A stretch of 64,000 bases of DNA from Ranitomeya variabilis (Eukaryota > Chordata > Amphibia > Anura > Dendrobatidae), in NCBI RefSeq assembly GCF_051348905.1, contig NC_135232.1, positions 790,118,775-790,182,774 on the forward strand. The letters run 5' to 3'. The notes under the pieces are model-generated. The model saw nothing but the letters and a program-made list of their open reading frames with translations, was not told the DNA's origin and did not search any database. The first letter of the stretch is position 1, and each line of letters opens with the position of its first letter. Below are positions 50,973 through 63,606 of the stretch, in pieces. The translations under genes were made by a program, and so were the position numbers.

Positions 50973-52302
50973 TATTTTAAAGTTTGTGTGACATTCATAC
51001 TTTGTCTCAGTTGTTGGAAATATGAAAAAGGAAAAAAAATGTATCAGATCTGCGCTTAATATTAACATTTAGAGAAAATTAGAAGCCGTATTTAGGTTTG
51101 AACTTGTCAAAGAACGTAGAAGGAGCAGATACTAAAGGCTCATTGACACAAACAATAGCATATAGGGCACAATAAATTATTGCATATTGTTTGTCTAGTG
51201 ATTGGTGTTCTGTTTCCTGTTTTCAGTAGTCCCAAGTTCTTTCTTTTTTTAATTTGAACCTTTTTAAAAGTCATTTTTGTATGTGTTTACAAGATATGCA
51301 AAACGTGGACATTCTTTGGCTAAAAAGTGTCGAAATAAGTTTAAAGATGAGAACAGAGTGATATCAGCTGCCTTGTCCTCATAAACACTTTCTGCTTCGC
51401 TAACGAGATCACTGAAATCATGTAAGCAGATAATTTTTGGAGAGCCGAAATTCAGTGGAAATGAGTTTTTTGTTATTAAGTTAATTTTTATGGTAAGAAA
51501 TTAGTTTATAATTTTGGACAAATCATCTGATCTCTTTTCATAATAATCTAGCGTTAACACAAATTACCACTATAAAATCTGAAGCAGTAAACTTTGTGAA
51601 AGCCAAATTTTGTATCAGTCTGAAATCTTTTGGCCATTAATGTACAGTCCTAGATATTTTTAGAAAAACTGTAAAAGGAAAAAATGAGGAAAGGAAAAAC
51701 TTCTAAAGAAAAGCATAGCTGACTTCTAAAATCAGGATATCTAGCAGGAGCACTCCAGAAAATTTCCCTGCATTCATTTGGACTAAAACAAATGTTCTCT
51801 GATAGTCTTATCATATGGCTAAAATTATTTCCTTTGTTTTGACTAATATCCTTCCCAAACCAGTGTCCCATTAGCGTACAACGAAACTGATGTTCCAAGC
51901 CATTTTTCTAGGCTTAAGTTCCTAAGGGTCAGTGGCTACTGCATTGAAGCTGTAGAAAGTAAAAAAGATCAAAGCTTGAGAGTCAGAAACCAGCAAAATC
52001 AACCCCTTTTGTGGTCTTGCATACATTACTGTGCCACATTTTACCAACAGGGAACTCTGTTAGTAATTTATAATGAACTCCTGGCATGTAAGACTAAAAA
52101 AGTGCATGTAATGAGTTTTAGTATGAAATAGATCTTTCCCTTTTACATTATATGCATTTTCTTTCTGATCAGTTTTACCTTTACAAATAAGAAAACAAAA
52201 GCAAAGTTCCATAGAGAAAAGAAATCTTTCTGTTATCCAGTCATCAGGAAAATGTTGAGTATCTAGATTTGACAAAACACCTACTTCAAGTAAGAGACTT
52301 GT

Positions 52303-52380
52303 GGCTCTGTGGCGCAATGGATAGCGCATTGGACTTCTAGGGAACTGATGTGATTCAAAGGTTGTGGGTTCGAGTCCCAC
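52303..52380 (+). pseudogene. tRNA-Arg (TCT) pseudogene, 3' acceptor strand deleted, terminator lost
   Basis: 28-bp deletion allele without the 7-bp deletion; counterpart of 46008. The first downstream T4 is at 52608-52611. Confidence 0.93.
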
Positions 52381-53686
52381 ATTCATACTTTGTCTCAGTT
52401 GTTGGAAATATGAAAAAGGAAAAAAAATGTATCAGATCTGCGCTTAATATTAACATTTAGAGAAAATTAGAAGCCGTATTTAGGTTTGAACTTGTCAAAG
52501 AACGTAGAAGGAGCAGATACTAAAGGCTCATTGACACAAACAATAGCATATAGGGCACAATAAATTATTGCATATTGTTTGTCTAGTGATTGGTGTTCTG
52601 TTTCCTGTTTTCAGTAGTCCCAAGTTGTTTTTTTAATTTGAACCTTTTTAAAAGTCATTTTTGTATGTGTTTACAAGATATGCAAAACGTGGACATTCTT
52701 TGGCTAAAAAGTGTCGAAATAAGTTTAAAGATGAGAACAGAGTGATATCAGCTGCCTTGTCCTCATAAACACTTTCTGCTTCGCTAACGAGATCACTGAA
52801 ATCATGTAAGCAGGTAATTTTTGGAGAGCCGAAATTCAGTGGAAATGAGTTTTTTGTTATTAAGTTAATTTTTATGGTAAGAAATTAGTTTATAATTTTG
52901 GACAAATCATCTGATCTCTTTTCATAATAATCTAGCGTTAACACAAATTACCACTATAAAATCTGAAGCAGTAAACTTTGTGAAAGCCAAATTTTGTATC
53001 AGTCTGAAATCTTTTGGCCATTAATGTACAGTCCTAGATATTTTTAGAAAAACTGTAAAAGGAAAAAATGAGGAAAGGAAAAACTTCTAAAGAAAAGCAT
53101 TGCTGACTTCTAAAATCAGGATATCTAGCAGGAGTACTCCAGAAAATTTCCCTGCATTTATTTGGACTAAAACAAATGTTCTCTGATAGTCTTATCATAT
53201 GGCTAAAATTATTTCCTTTGTTTTGACTAATATCCTTCCCAAACCAGTGTCCCATTAGCATACAATGAAACTGATGTTCCAAGCCATTTTTCTAGGCTTA
53301 AGTTCCTAAGGGTCAGTGGCTACTGCATTGAAGCTGTAGAAAGTAAAAAAGATCAAAGCTTGAGAGTCAGAAACCAGCAAAATCAACCCCTTTTGTGGTC
53401 TTGCATACATTACTGTGCCACATTTTACCAACAGGGAACTCTGTTAGTAATTTATAATGAACTCCTGGCATGTAAGACTAAAAAAGTGCATGTAATGAGT
53501 TTTAGTATGAAATAGATCTTTCCCTTTTACATTATATGCATTTTCTTTCTGATCAGTTTTACCTTTACAAATAAGAAAACAAAAGCAAAGTTCCATAGAG
53601 AAAAGAAATCTTTCTGTTATCCAGTCATCAGGAAAATGTTGAGTATCTAGATTTGACAAAACACCTACTTCAAGTAAGAGACTTGT

Positions 53687-53772
53687 GGCTCTGTGGCGCA
53701 ATGGATAGCGCATTGGACTTCTAGGGAACTGATGTGATTCAAAGGTTGTGGGTTCGAGTCCCACCAGAGTCA
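53687..53772 (+). tRNA. tRNA-Arg-TCT: tRNA-Arg (TCT), intact
   Basis: Canonical. It sits where the 6,295-bp block would place a G24A/insert unit, so a block boundary lies just upstream. First member of the 4,212-bp triplet. Confidence 0.95.
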
Positions 53773-55098
53773 TATTTTAAAGTTTGTGTGACATTCATAC
53801 TTTGTCTCAGTTGTTGGAAATATGAAAAAGGAAAAAAAATGTATCAGATCTGCGCTTAATATTAACATTTAGAGAAAATTAGAAGCCGTATTTAGGTTTG
53901 AACTTGTCAAAGAACGTAGAAGGAGCAGATACTAAAGGCTCATTGACACAAACAATAGCATATAGGGCACAATAAATTATTGCATATTGTTTGTCTAGTG
54001 ATTGGTGTTCTGTTTCCTGTTTTCAGTAGTCCCAAGTTGTTTTTTTAATTTGAACCTTTTTAAAAGTCATTTTTGTATGTGTTTACAAGATATGCAAAAC
54101 GTGGACATTCTTTGGCTAAAAAGTGTCGAAATAAGTTTAAAGATGAGAACAGAGTGATATCAGCTGCCTTGTCCTCATAAACACTTTCTGCTTCGCTAAC
54201 GAGATCACTGAAATCATGTAAGCAGATAATTTTTGGAGAGCCGAAATTCAGTGGAAATGAGTTTTTTGTTATTAAGTTAATTTTTATGGTAAGAAATTAG
54301 TTTATAATTTTGGACAAATCATCTGATCTCTTTTCATAATAATCTAGCGTTAACACAAATTACCACTATAAAATCTGAAGCAGTAAACTTTGTGAAAGCC
54401 AAATTTTGTATCAGTCTGAAATCTTTTGGCCATTAATGTACAGTCCTAGATATTTTTAGAAAAACTGTAAAAGGAAAAAATTAGGAAAGGAAAAACTTCT
54501 AAAGAAAAGCATAGCTGACTTCTAAAATCAGGATATCTAGCAGGAGCACTCCAGAAAATTTCCCTGCATTCATTTGGACTAAAACAAATGTTCTCTGATA
54601 GTCTTATCATATGGCTAAAATTATTTCCTTTGTTTTGACTAATATCCTTCCCAAACCAGTGTCCCATTAGCGTACAACGAAACTGATGTTCCAAGCCATT
54701 TTTCTAGGCTTAAGTTCCTAAGGGTCAGTGGCTACTGCATTGAAGCTGTAGAAAGTAAAAAAGATCAAAGCTTGAGAGTCAGAAACCAGCAAAATCAACC
54801 CCTTTTGTGGTCTTGCATACATTACTGTGCCACATTTTACCAACAGGGAACTCTGTTAGTAATTTATAATGAACTCCTGGCATGTAAGACTAAAAAAGTG
54901 CATGTAATGAGTTTTAGTATGAAATAGATCTTTCCCTTTTACATTATATGCATTTTCTTTCTGATCAGTTTTACCTTTACAAATAAGAAAACAAAAGCAA
55001 AGTTCCATAGAGAAAAGAAATCTTTCTGTTATCCAGTCATCAGGAAAATGTTGAGTATCTAGATTTGACAAAACACCTACTTCAAGTAAGAGACTTGT

Positions 55099-55184
55099 GG
55101 CTCTGTGGCGCAATGGATAGCGCATTGGACTTCTAGGGAACTGATGTGATTCAAAGGTTGTGGGTTTGAGTCCCACCAGAGTCA
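55099..55184 (+). tRNA. tRNA-Arg-TCT: tRNA-Arg (TCT), C56T variant
   Basis: T-loop TTTGAGT. A rare change just past the terminator (TTTTAACGTTTG) is shared only with the copy at 59311. Confidence 0.9.
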
Positions 55185-56514
55185 TATTTTAACGTTTGTG
55201 TGACATTCATACTTTGTCTCAGTTGTTGGAAATATGAAAAAGGAAAAAAAATGTATCAGATCTGCGCTTAATATTAACATTTAGAGAAAATTAGAAGCCG
55301 TATTTAGGTTTGAACTTGTCAAAGAACGTAGAAGGAGCAGATACTAAAGGCTCATTGACACAAACAATAGCATATAGGGCACAATAAATTATTGCATATT
55401 GTTTGTCTAGTGATTGGTGTTCTGTTTCCTGTTTTCAGTAGTCCCAAGTTCTTTCTTTTTTTAATTTGAACCTTTTTAAAAGTCATTTTTGTATGTGTTT
55501 ACAAGATATGCAAAACGTGGACATTCTTTGGCTAAAAAGTGTCGAAATAAGTTTAAAGATGAGAACAGAGTGATATCAGCTGCCTTGTCCTCATAAACAC
55601 TTTCTGCTTCGCTAACGAGATCACTGAAATCATGTAAGCAGATAATTTTTGGAGAGCCGAAATTCAGTGGAAATGAGTTTTTTGTTATTAAGTTAATTTT
55701 TATGGTAAGAAATTAGTTTATAATTTTGGACAAATCATCTGATCTCTTTTCATAATAATCTAGCGTTAACACAAATTACCACTATAAAATCTGAAGCAGT
55801 AAACTTTGTGAAAGCCAAATTTTGTATCAGTCTGAAATCTTTTGGCCATTAATGTACAGTCCTAGATATTTTTAGAAAAACTGTAAAAGGAAAAAATGAG
55901 GAAAGGAAAAACTTCTAAAGAAAAGCATAGCTGACTTCTAAAATCAGGATATCTAGCAGGAGCACTCCAGAAAATTTCCCTGCATTCATTTGGACTAAAA
56001 CAAATGTTCTCTGATAGTCTTATCATATGGCTAAAATTATTTCCTTTGTTTTGACTAATATCCTTCCCAAACCAGTGTCCCATTAGCGTACAACGAAACT
56101 GATGTTCCAAGCCATTTTTCTAGGCTTAAGTTCCTAAGGGTCAGTGGCTACTGCATTGAAGCTGTAGAAAGTAAAAAAGATCAAAGCTTGAGAGTCAGAA
56201 ACCAGCAAAATCAACCCCTTTTGTGGTCTTGCATACATTACTGTGCCACATTTTACCAACAGGGAACTCTGTTAGTAATTTATAATGAACTCCTGGCATG
56301 TAAGACTAAAAAAGTGCATGTAATGAGTTTTAGTATGAAATAGATCTTTCCCTTTTACATTATATGCATTTTCTTTCTGATCAGTTTTACCTTTACAAAT
56401 AAGAAAACAAAAGCAAAGTTCCATAGAGAAAAGAAATCTTTCTGTTATCCAGTCATCAGGAAAATGTTGAGTATCTAGATTTGACAAAACACCTACTTCA
56501 AGTAAGAGACTTGT

Positions 56515-56592
56515 GGCTCTGTGGCGCAATGGATAGCGCATTGGACTTCTAGGGAACTGATGTGATTCAAAGGTTGTGGGTTCGAGTCCCAC
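56515..56592 (+). pseudogene. tRNA-Arg (TCT) pseudogene, 3' acceptor strand deleted, terminator lost
   Basis: 28-bp deletion allele; third member of the first 4,212-bp triplet. The first downstream T4 is at 56820-56823. Confidence 0.93.
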
Positions 56593-57898
56593 ATTCATAC
56601 TTTGTCTCAGTTGTTGGAAATATGAAAAAGGAAAAAAAATGTATCAGATCTGCGCTTAATATTAACATTTAGAGAAAATTAGAAGCCGTATTTAGGTTTG
56701 AACTTGTCAAAGAACGTAGAAGGAGCAGATACTAAAGGCTCATTGACACAAACAATAGCATATAGGGCACAATAAATTATTGCATATTGTTTGTCTAGTG
56801 ATTGGTGTTCTGTTTCCTGTTTTCAGTAGTCCCAAGTTGTTTTTTTAATTTGAACCTTTTTAAAAGTCATTTTTGTATGTGTTTACAAGATATGCAAAAC
56901 GTGGACATTCTTTGGCTAAAAAGTGTCGAAATAAGTTTAAAGATGAGAACAGAGTGATATCAGCTGCCTTGTCCTCATAAACACTTTCTGCTTCGCTAAC
57001 GAGATCACTGAAATCATGTAAGCAGGTAATTTTTGGAGAGCCGAAATTCAGTGGAAATGAGTTTTTTGTTATTAAGTTAATTTTTATGGTAAGAAATTAG
57101 TTTATAATTTTGGACAAATCATCTGATCTCTTTTCATAATAATCTAGCGTTAACACAAATTACCACTATAAAATCTGAAGCAGTAAACTTTGTGAAAGCC
57201 AAATTTTGTATCAGTCTGAAATCTTTTGGCCATTAATGTACAGTCCTAGATATTTTTAGAAAAACTGTAAAAGGAAAAAATGAGGAAAGGAAAAACTTCT
57301 AAAGAAAAGCATAGCTGACTTCTAAAATCAGGATATCTAGCAGGAGCACTCCAGAAAATTTCCCTGCATTCATTTGGACTAAAACAAATGTTCTCTGATA
57401 GTCTTATCATATGGCTAAAATTATTTCCTTTGTTTTGACTAATATCCTTCCCAAACCAGTGTCCCATTAGCATACAATGAAACTGATGTTCCAAGCCATT
57501 TTTCTAGGCTTAAGTTCCTAAGGGTCAGTGGCTACTGCATTGAAGCTGTAGAAAGTAAAAAAGATCAAAGCTTGAGAGTCAGAAACCAGCAAAATCAACC
57601 CCTTTTGTGGTCTTGCATACATTACTGTGCCACATTTTACCAACAGGGAACTCTGTTAGTAATTTATAATGAACTCCTGGCATGTAAGACTAAAAAAGTG
57701 CATGTAATGAGTTTTAGTATGAAATAGATCTTTCCCTTTTACATTATATGCATTTTCTTTCTGATCAGTTTTACCTTTACAAATAAGAAAACAAAAGCAA
57801 AGTTCCATAGAGAAAAGAAATCTTTCTGTTATCCAGTCATCAGGAAAATGTTGAGTATCTAGATTTGACAAAACACCTACTTCAAGTAAGAGACTTGT

Positions 57899-57984
57899 GG
57901 CTCTGTGGCGCAATGGATAGCGCATTGGACTTCTAGGGAACTGATGTGATTCAAAGGTTGTGGGTTCGAGTCCCACCAGAGTCA
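57899..57984 (+). tRNA. tRNA-Arg-TCT: tRNA-Arg (TCT), intact
   Basis: Canonical; first member of the second triplet, counterpart of 53687. Confidence 0.95.
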
Positions 57985-59310
57985 TATTTTAAAGTTTGTG
58001 TGACATTCATACTTTGTCTCAGTTGTTGGAAATATGAAAAAGGAAAAAAAATGTATCAGATCTGCGCTTAATATTAACATTTAGAGAAAATTAGAAGCCG
58101 TATTTAGGTTTGAACTTGTCAAAGAACGTAGAAGGAGCAGATACTAAAGGCTCATTGACACAAACAATAGCATATAGGGCACAATAAATTATTGCATATT
58201 GTTTGTCTAGTGATTGGTGTTCTGTTTCCTGTTTTCAGTAGTCCCAAGTTGTTTTTTTAATTTGAACCTTTTTAAAAGTCATTTTTGTATGTGTTTACAA
58301 GATATGCAAAACGTGGACATTCTTTGGCTAAAAAGTGTCGAAATAAGTTTAAAGATGAGAACAGAGTGATATCAGCTGCCTTGTCCTCATAAACACTTTC
58401 TGCTTCGCTAACGAGATCACTGAAATCATGTAAGCAGATAATTTTTGGAGAGCCGAAATTCAGTGGAAATGAGTTTTTTGTTATTAAGTTAATTTTTATG
58501 GTAAGAAATTAGTTTATAATTTTGGACAAATCATCTGATCTCTTTTCATAATAATCTAGCGTTAACACAAATTACCACTATAAAATCTGAAGCAGTAAAC
58601 TTTGTGAAAGCCAAATTTTGTATCAGTCTGAAATCTTTTGGCCATTAATGTACAGTCCTAGATATTTTTAGAAAAACTGTAAAAGGAAAAAATTAGGAAA
58701 GGAAAAACTTCTAAAGAAAAGCATAGCTGACTTCTAAAATCAGGATATCTAGCAGGAGCACTCCAGAAAATTTCCCTGCATTCATTTGGACTAAAACAAA
58801 TGTTCTCTGATAGTCTTATCATATGGCTAAAATTATTTCCTTTGTTTTGACTAATATCCTTCCCAAACCAGTGTCCCATTAGCGTACAACGAAACTGATG
58901 TTCCAAGCCATTTTTCTAGGCTTAAGTTCCTAAGGGTCAGTGGCTACTGCATTGAAGCTGTAGAAAGTAAAAAAGATCAAAGCTTGAGAGTCAGAAACCA
59001 GCAAAATCAACCCCTTTTGTGGTCTTGCATACATTACTGTGCCACATTTTACCAACAGGGAACTCTGTTAGTAATTTATAATGAACTCCTGGCATGTAAG
59101 ACTAAAAAAGTGCATGTAATGAGTTTTAGTATGAAATAGATCTTTCCCTTTTACATTATATGCATTTTCTTTCTGATCAGTTTTACCTTTACAAATAAGA
59201 AAACAAAAGCAAAGTTCCATAGAGAAAAGAAATCTTTCTGTTATCCAGTCATCAGGAAAATGTTGAGTATCTAGATTTGACAAAACACCTACTTCAAGTA
59301 AGAGACTTGT

Positions 59311-59396
59311 GGCTCTGTGGCGCAATGGATAGCGCATTGGACTTCTAGGGAACTGATGTGATTCAAAGGTTGTGGGTTTGAGTCCCACCAGAGTCA
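59311..59396 (+). tRNA. tRNA-Arg-TCT: tRNA-Arg (TCT), C56T variant
   Basis: T-loop TTTGAGT with the TTTTAACG downstream marker; second member of the second triplet. Confidence 0.9.
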
Positions 59397-60726
59397 TATT
59401 TTAACGTTTGTGTGACATTCATACTTTGTCTCAGTTGTTGGAAATATGAAAAAGGAAAAAAAATGTATCAGATCTGCGCTTAATATTAACATTTAGAGAA
59501 AATTAGAAGCCGTATTTAGGTTTGAACTTGTCAAAGAACGTAGAAGGAGCAGATACTAAAGGCTCATTGACACAAACAATAGCATATAGGGCACAATAAA
59601 TTATTGCATATTGTTTGTCTAGTGATTGGTGTTCTGTTTCCTGTTTTCAGTAGTCCCAAGTTCTTTCTTTTTTTAATTTGAACCTTTTTAAAAGTCATTT
59701 TTGTATGTGTTTACAAGATATGCAAAACGTGGACATTCTTTGGCTAAAAAGTGTCGAAATAAGTTTAAAGATGAGAACAGAGTGATATCAGCTGCCTTGT
59801 CCTCATAAACACTTTCTGCTTCGCTAACGAGATCACTGAAATCATGTAAGCAGATAATTTTTGGAGAGCCGAAATTCAGTGGAAATGAGTTTTTTGTTAT
59901 TAAGTTAATTTTTATGGTAAGAAATTAGTTTATAATTTTGGACAAATCATCTGATCTCTTTTCATAATAATCTAGCGTTAACACAAATTACCACTATAAA
60001 ATCTGAAGCAGTAAACTTTGTGAAAGCCAAATTTTGTATCAGTCTGAAATCTTTTGGCCATTAATGTACAGTCCTAGATATTTTTAGAAAAACTGTAAAA
60101 GGAAAAAATGAGGAAAGGAAAAACTTCTAAAGAAAAGCATAGCTGACTTCTAAAATCAGGATATCTAGCAGGAGCACTCCAGAAAATTTCCCTGCATTCA
60201 TTTGGACTAAAACAAATGTTCTCTGATAGTCTTATCATATGGCTAAAATTATTTCCTTTGTTTTGACTAATATCCTTCCCAAACCAGTGTCCCATTAGCG
60301 TACAACGAAACTGATGTTCCAAGCCATTTTTCTAGGCTTAAGTTCCTAAGGGTCAGTGGCTACTGCATTGAAGCTGTAGAAAGTAAAAAAGATCAAAGCT
60401 TGAGAGTCAGAAACCAGCAAAATCAACCCCTTTTGTGGTCTTGCATACATTACTGTGCCACATTTTACCAACAGGGAACTCTGTTAGTAATTTATAATGA
60501 ACTCCTGGCATGTAAGACTAAAAAAGTGCATGTAATGAGTTTTAGTATGAAATAGATCTTTCCCTTTTACATTATATGCATTTTCTTTCTGATCAGTTTT
60601 ACCTTTACAAATAAGAAAACAAAAGCAAAGTTCCATAGAGAAAAGAAATCTTTCTGTTATCCAGTCATCAGGAAAATGTTGAGTATCTAGATTTGACAAA
60701 ACACCTACTTCAAGTAAGAGACTTGT

Positions 60727-60804
60727 GGCTCTGTGGCGCAATGGATAGCGCATTGGACTTCTAGGGAACTGATGTGATTCAAAGGTTGTGGGTTCGAGTC
60801 CCAC
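60727..60804 (+). pseudogene. tRNA-Arg (TCT) pseudogene, 3' acceptor strand deleted, terminator lost
   Basis: 28-bp deletion allele; third member of the second triplet. The first downstream T4 is at 61032-61035. Confidence 0.93.
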
Positions 60805-62108
60805 ATTCATACTTTGTCTCAGTTGTTGGAAATATGAAAAAGGAAAAAAAATGTATCAGATCTGCGCTTAATATTAACATTTAGAGAAAATTAGAAGCCG
60901 TATTTAGGTTTGAACTTGTCAAAGAACGTAGAAGGAGCAGATACTAAAGGCTCATTGACACAAACAATAGCATATAGGGCACAATAAATTATTGCATATT
61001 GTTTGTCTAGTGATTGGTGTTCTGTTTCCTGTTTTCAGTAGTCCCAAGTTGTTTTTTTAATTTGAACCTTTTTAAAAGTCATTTTTGTATGTGTTTACAA
61101 GATATGCAAAACGTGGACATTCTTTGGCTAAAAAGTGTCGAAATAAGTTTAAAGATGAGAACAGAGTGATATCAGCTGCCTTGTCCTCATAAACACTTTC
61201 TGCTTCGCTAACGAGATCACTGAAATCATGTAAGCAGGTAATTTTTGGAGAGCCGAAATTCAGTGGAAATGAGTTTTTTGTTATTAAGTTAATTTTTATG
61301 GTAAGAAATTAGTTTATAATTTTGGACAAATCATCTGATCTCTTTTCATAATAATCTAGCGTTAACACAAATTACCACTATAAAATCTGAAGCAGTAAAC
61401 TTTGTGAAAGCCAAATTTTGTATCAGTCTGAAATCTTTTGGCCATTAATGTACAGTCCTAGATATTTTTAGAAAAACTGTAAAAGGAAAAAATGAGGAAA
61501 GGAAAAACTTCTAAAGAAAAGCATAGCTGACTTCTAAAATCAGGATATCTAGCAGGAGCACTCCAGAAAATTTCCCTGCATTCATTTGGACTAAAACAAA
61601 TGTTCTCTGATAGTCTTATCATATGGCTAAAATTATTTCCTTTGTTTTGACTAATATCCTTCCCAAACCAGTGTCCCATTAGCGTACAACGAAACTGATG
61701 TTCCAAGCCATTTTTCTAGGCTTAAGTTCCTAAGGGTCAGTGGCTACTGCATTGAAGCTGTAGAAAGTAAAAAAGATCAAAGCTTGAGAGTCAGAAACCA
61801 GCAAAATCAACCCCTTTGTGGTCTTGCATACATTACTGTGCCACATTTTACCAACAGGGAACTCTGTTAGTAATTTATAATGAACTCCTGGCATGTAAGA
61901 CTAAAAAGTGCATGTAATGAGTTTTAGTATGAAATAGATCTTTCCCTTTTACATTATATGCATTTTCTTTCTGATCAGTTTTACCTTTACAAATAAGAAA
62001 ACAAAAGCAAAGTTCCATAGAGAAAAGAAATCTTTCTGTTATCCAGTCATCAGGAAAATGTTGAGTATCTAGATTTGACAAAACACCTACTTCAAGTAAG
62101 AGACTTGT

Positions 62109-62194
62109 GGCTCTGTGGCGCAATGGATAGCGCATTTGACTTCTAGGGAACTGATGTGATTCAAAGGTTGTGGGTTTGAGTCCCACCAGAGTCA
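62109..62194 (+). tRNA. tRNA-Arg-TCT: tRNA-Arg (TCT), C56T plus G29T variant, probably non-functional
   Basis: T-loop TTTGAGT, and the 5' anticodon-stem strand reads TTTGA instead of TTGGA, losing the G29-C41 pair. The 5' flank has two private single-base losses in homopolymers (near 61814 and 61906). Confidence 0.9.
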
Positions 62195-63520
62195 TATTTT
62201 AAAGTTTGTGTGACATTCATACTTTGTCTCAGTTGTTGGAAATATGAAAAAGGAAAAAAAATGTATCAGATCTGCGCTTAATATTAACATTTAGAGAAAA
62301 TTAGAAGCCGTATTTAGGTTTGAACTTGTCAAAGAACGTAGAAGGAGCAGATACTAAAGGCTCATTGACACAAACAATAGCATATAGGGCACAATAAATT
62401 ATTGCATATTGTTTGTCTAGTGATTGGTGTTCTGTTTCCTGTTTTCAGTAGTCTCAAGTTGTTTTTTTAATTTGAACCTTTTTAAAAGTCATTTTTGTAT
62501 GTGTTTACAAGATATGCAAAACGTGGACATTCTTTGGCTAAAAAGTGTCGAAATAAGTTTAAAGATGAGAACAGAGTGATATCAGCTGCCTTGTCCTCAT
62601 AAACACTTTCTGCTTCGCTAACGAGATCACTGAAATCATGTAAGCAGGTAATTTTTGGAGAGCCGAAATTCAGTGGAAATGAGTTTTTTGTTATTAAGTT
62701 AATTTTTATGGTAAGAAATTAGTTTATAATTTTGGACAAATCATCTGATCTCTTTTCATAATAATCTAGCGTTAACACAAATTACCACTATAAAATCTGA
62801 AGCAGTAAACTTTGTGAAAGCCAAATTTTGTATCAGTCTGAAATCTTTTGGCCATTAATGTACAGTCCTAGATATTTTTAGAAAAACTGTAAAAGGAAAA
62901 AATGAGGAAAGGAAAAACTTCTAAAGAAAAGCATTGCTGACTTCTAAAATCAGGATATCTAGCAGGAGTACTCCAGAAAATTTCCCTGCATTTATTTGGA
63001 CTAAAACAAATGTTCTCTGATAGTCTTATCATATGGCTAAAATTATTTCCTTTGTTTTGACTAATATCCTTCCCAAACCAGTGTCCCATTAGCGTACAAC
63101 GAAACTGATGTTCCAAGCCATTTTTCTAGGCTTAAGTTCCTAAGGGTCAGTGGCTACTGCATTGAAGCTGTAGAAAGTAAAAAAGATCAAAGCTTGAGAG
63201 TCAGAAACCAGCAAAATCAACCCCTTTTGTGGTCTTGCATACATTACTGTGCCACATTTTACCAACAGGGAACTCTGTTAGTAATTTATAATGAACTCCT
63301 GGCATGTAAGACTAAAAAAGTGCATGTAATGAGTTTTAGTATGAAATAGATCTTTCCCTTTTACATTATATGCATTTTCTTTCTGATCAGTTTTACCTTT
63401 ACAAATAAGAAAACAAAAGCAAAGTTCCATAGAGAAAAGAAATCTTTCTGTTATCCAGTCATCAGGAAAATGTTGAGTATCTAGATTTGACAAAACACCT
63501 ACTTCAAGTAAGAGACTTGT

Positions 63521-63606
63521 GGCTCTGTGGCGCAATGGATAGCGCATTGGACTTCTAGGGAACTGATGTGATTCAAAGGTTGTGGGTTTGCGTCCCACCA
63601 GAGTCA
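63521..63606 (+). tRNA. tRNA-Arg-TCT: tRNA-Arg (TCT), C56T plus A58C variant, probably non-functional
   Basis: The T-loop reads TTTGCGT: C56 and A58 are both changed. A58 is near-invariant, forms the reverse-Hoogsteen pair with T54, is the m1A58 site and is a key base of box B. This copy is the most damaged of the full-length ones. Confidence 0.9.

Larger units (their letters stand above)
53444..57655. repeat. 4,212-bp three-unit block, tandem partner of 57656-61867
   Basis: The triplet of intact, C56T and 3'-truncated tRNAs has lengths 1,412 + 1,416 + 1,384. Markers AAAATTAGGAAAGG (54479/58691) and TTTTAACG (55190/59402) occur only in these two copies at exactly this offset, so this is probably the most recent duplication in the window. 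Confidence 0.9.
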
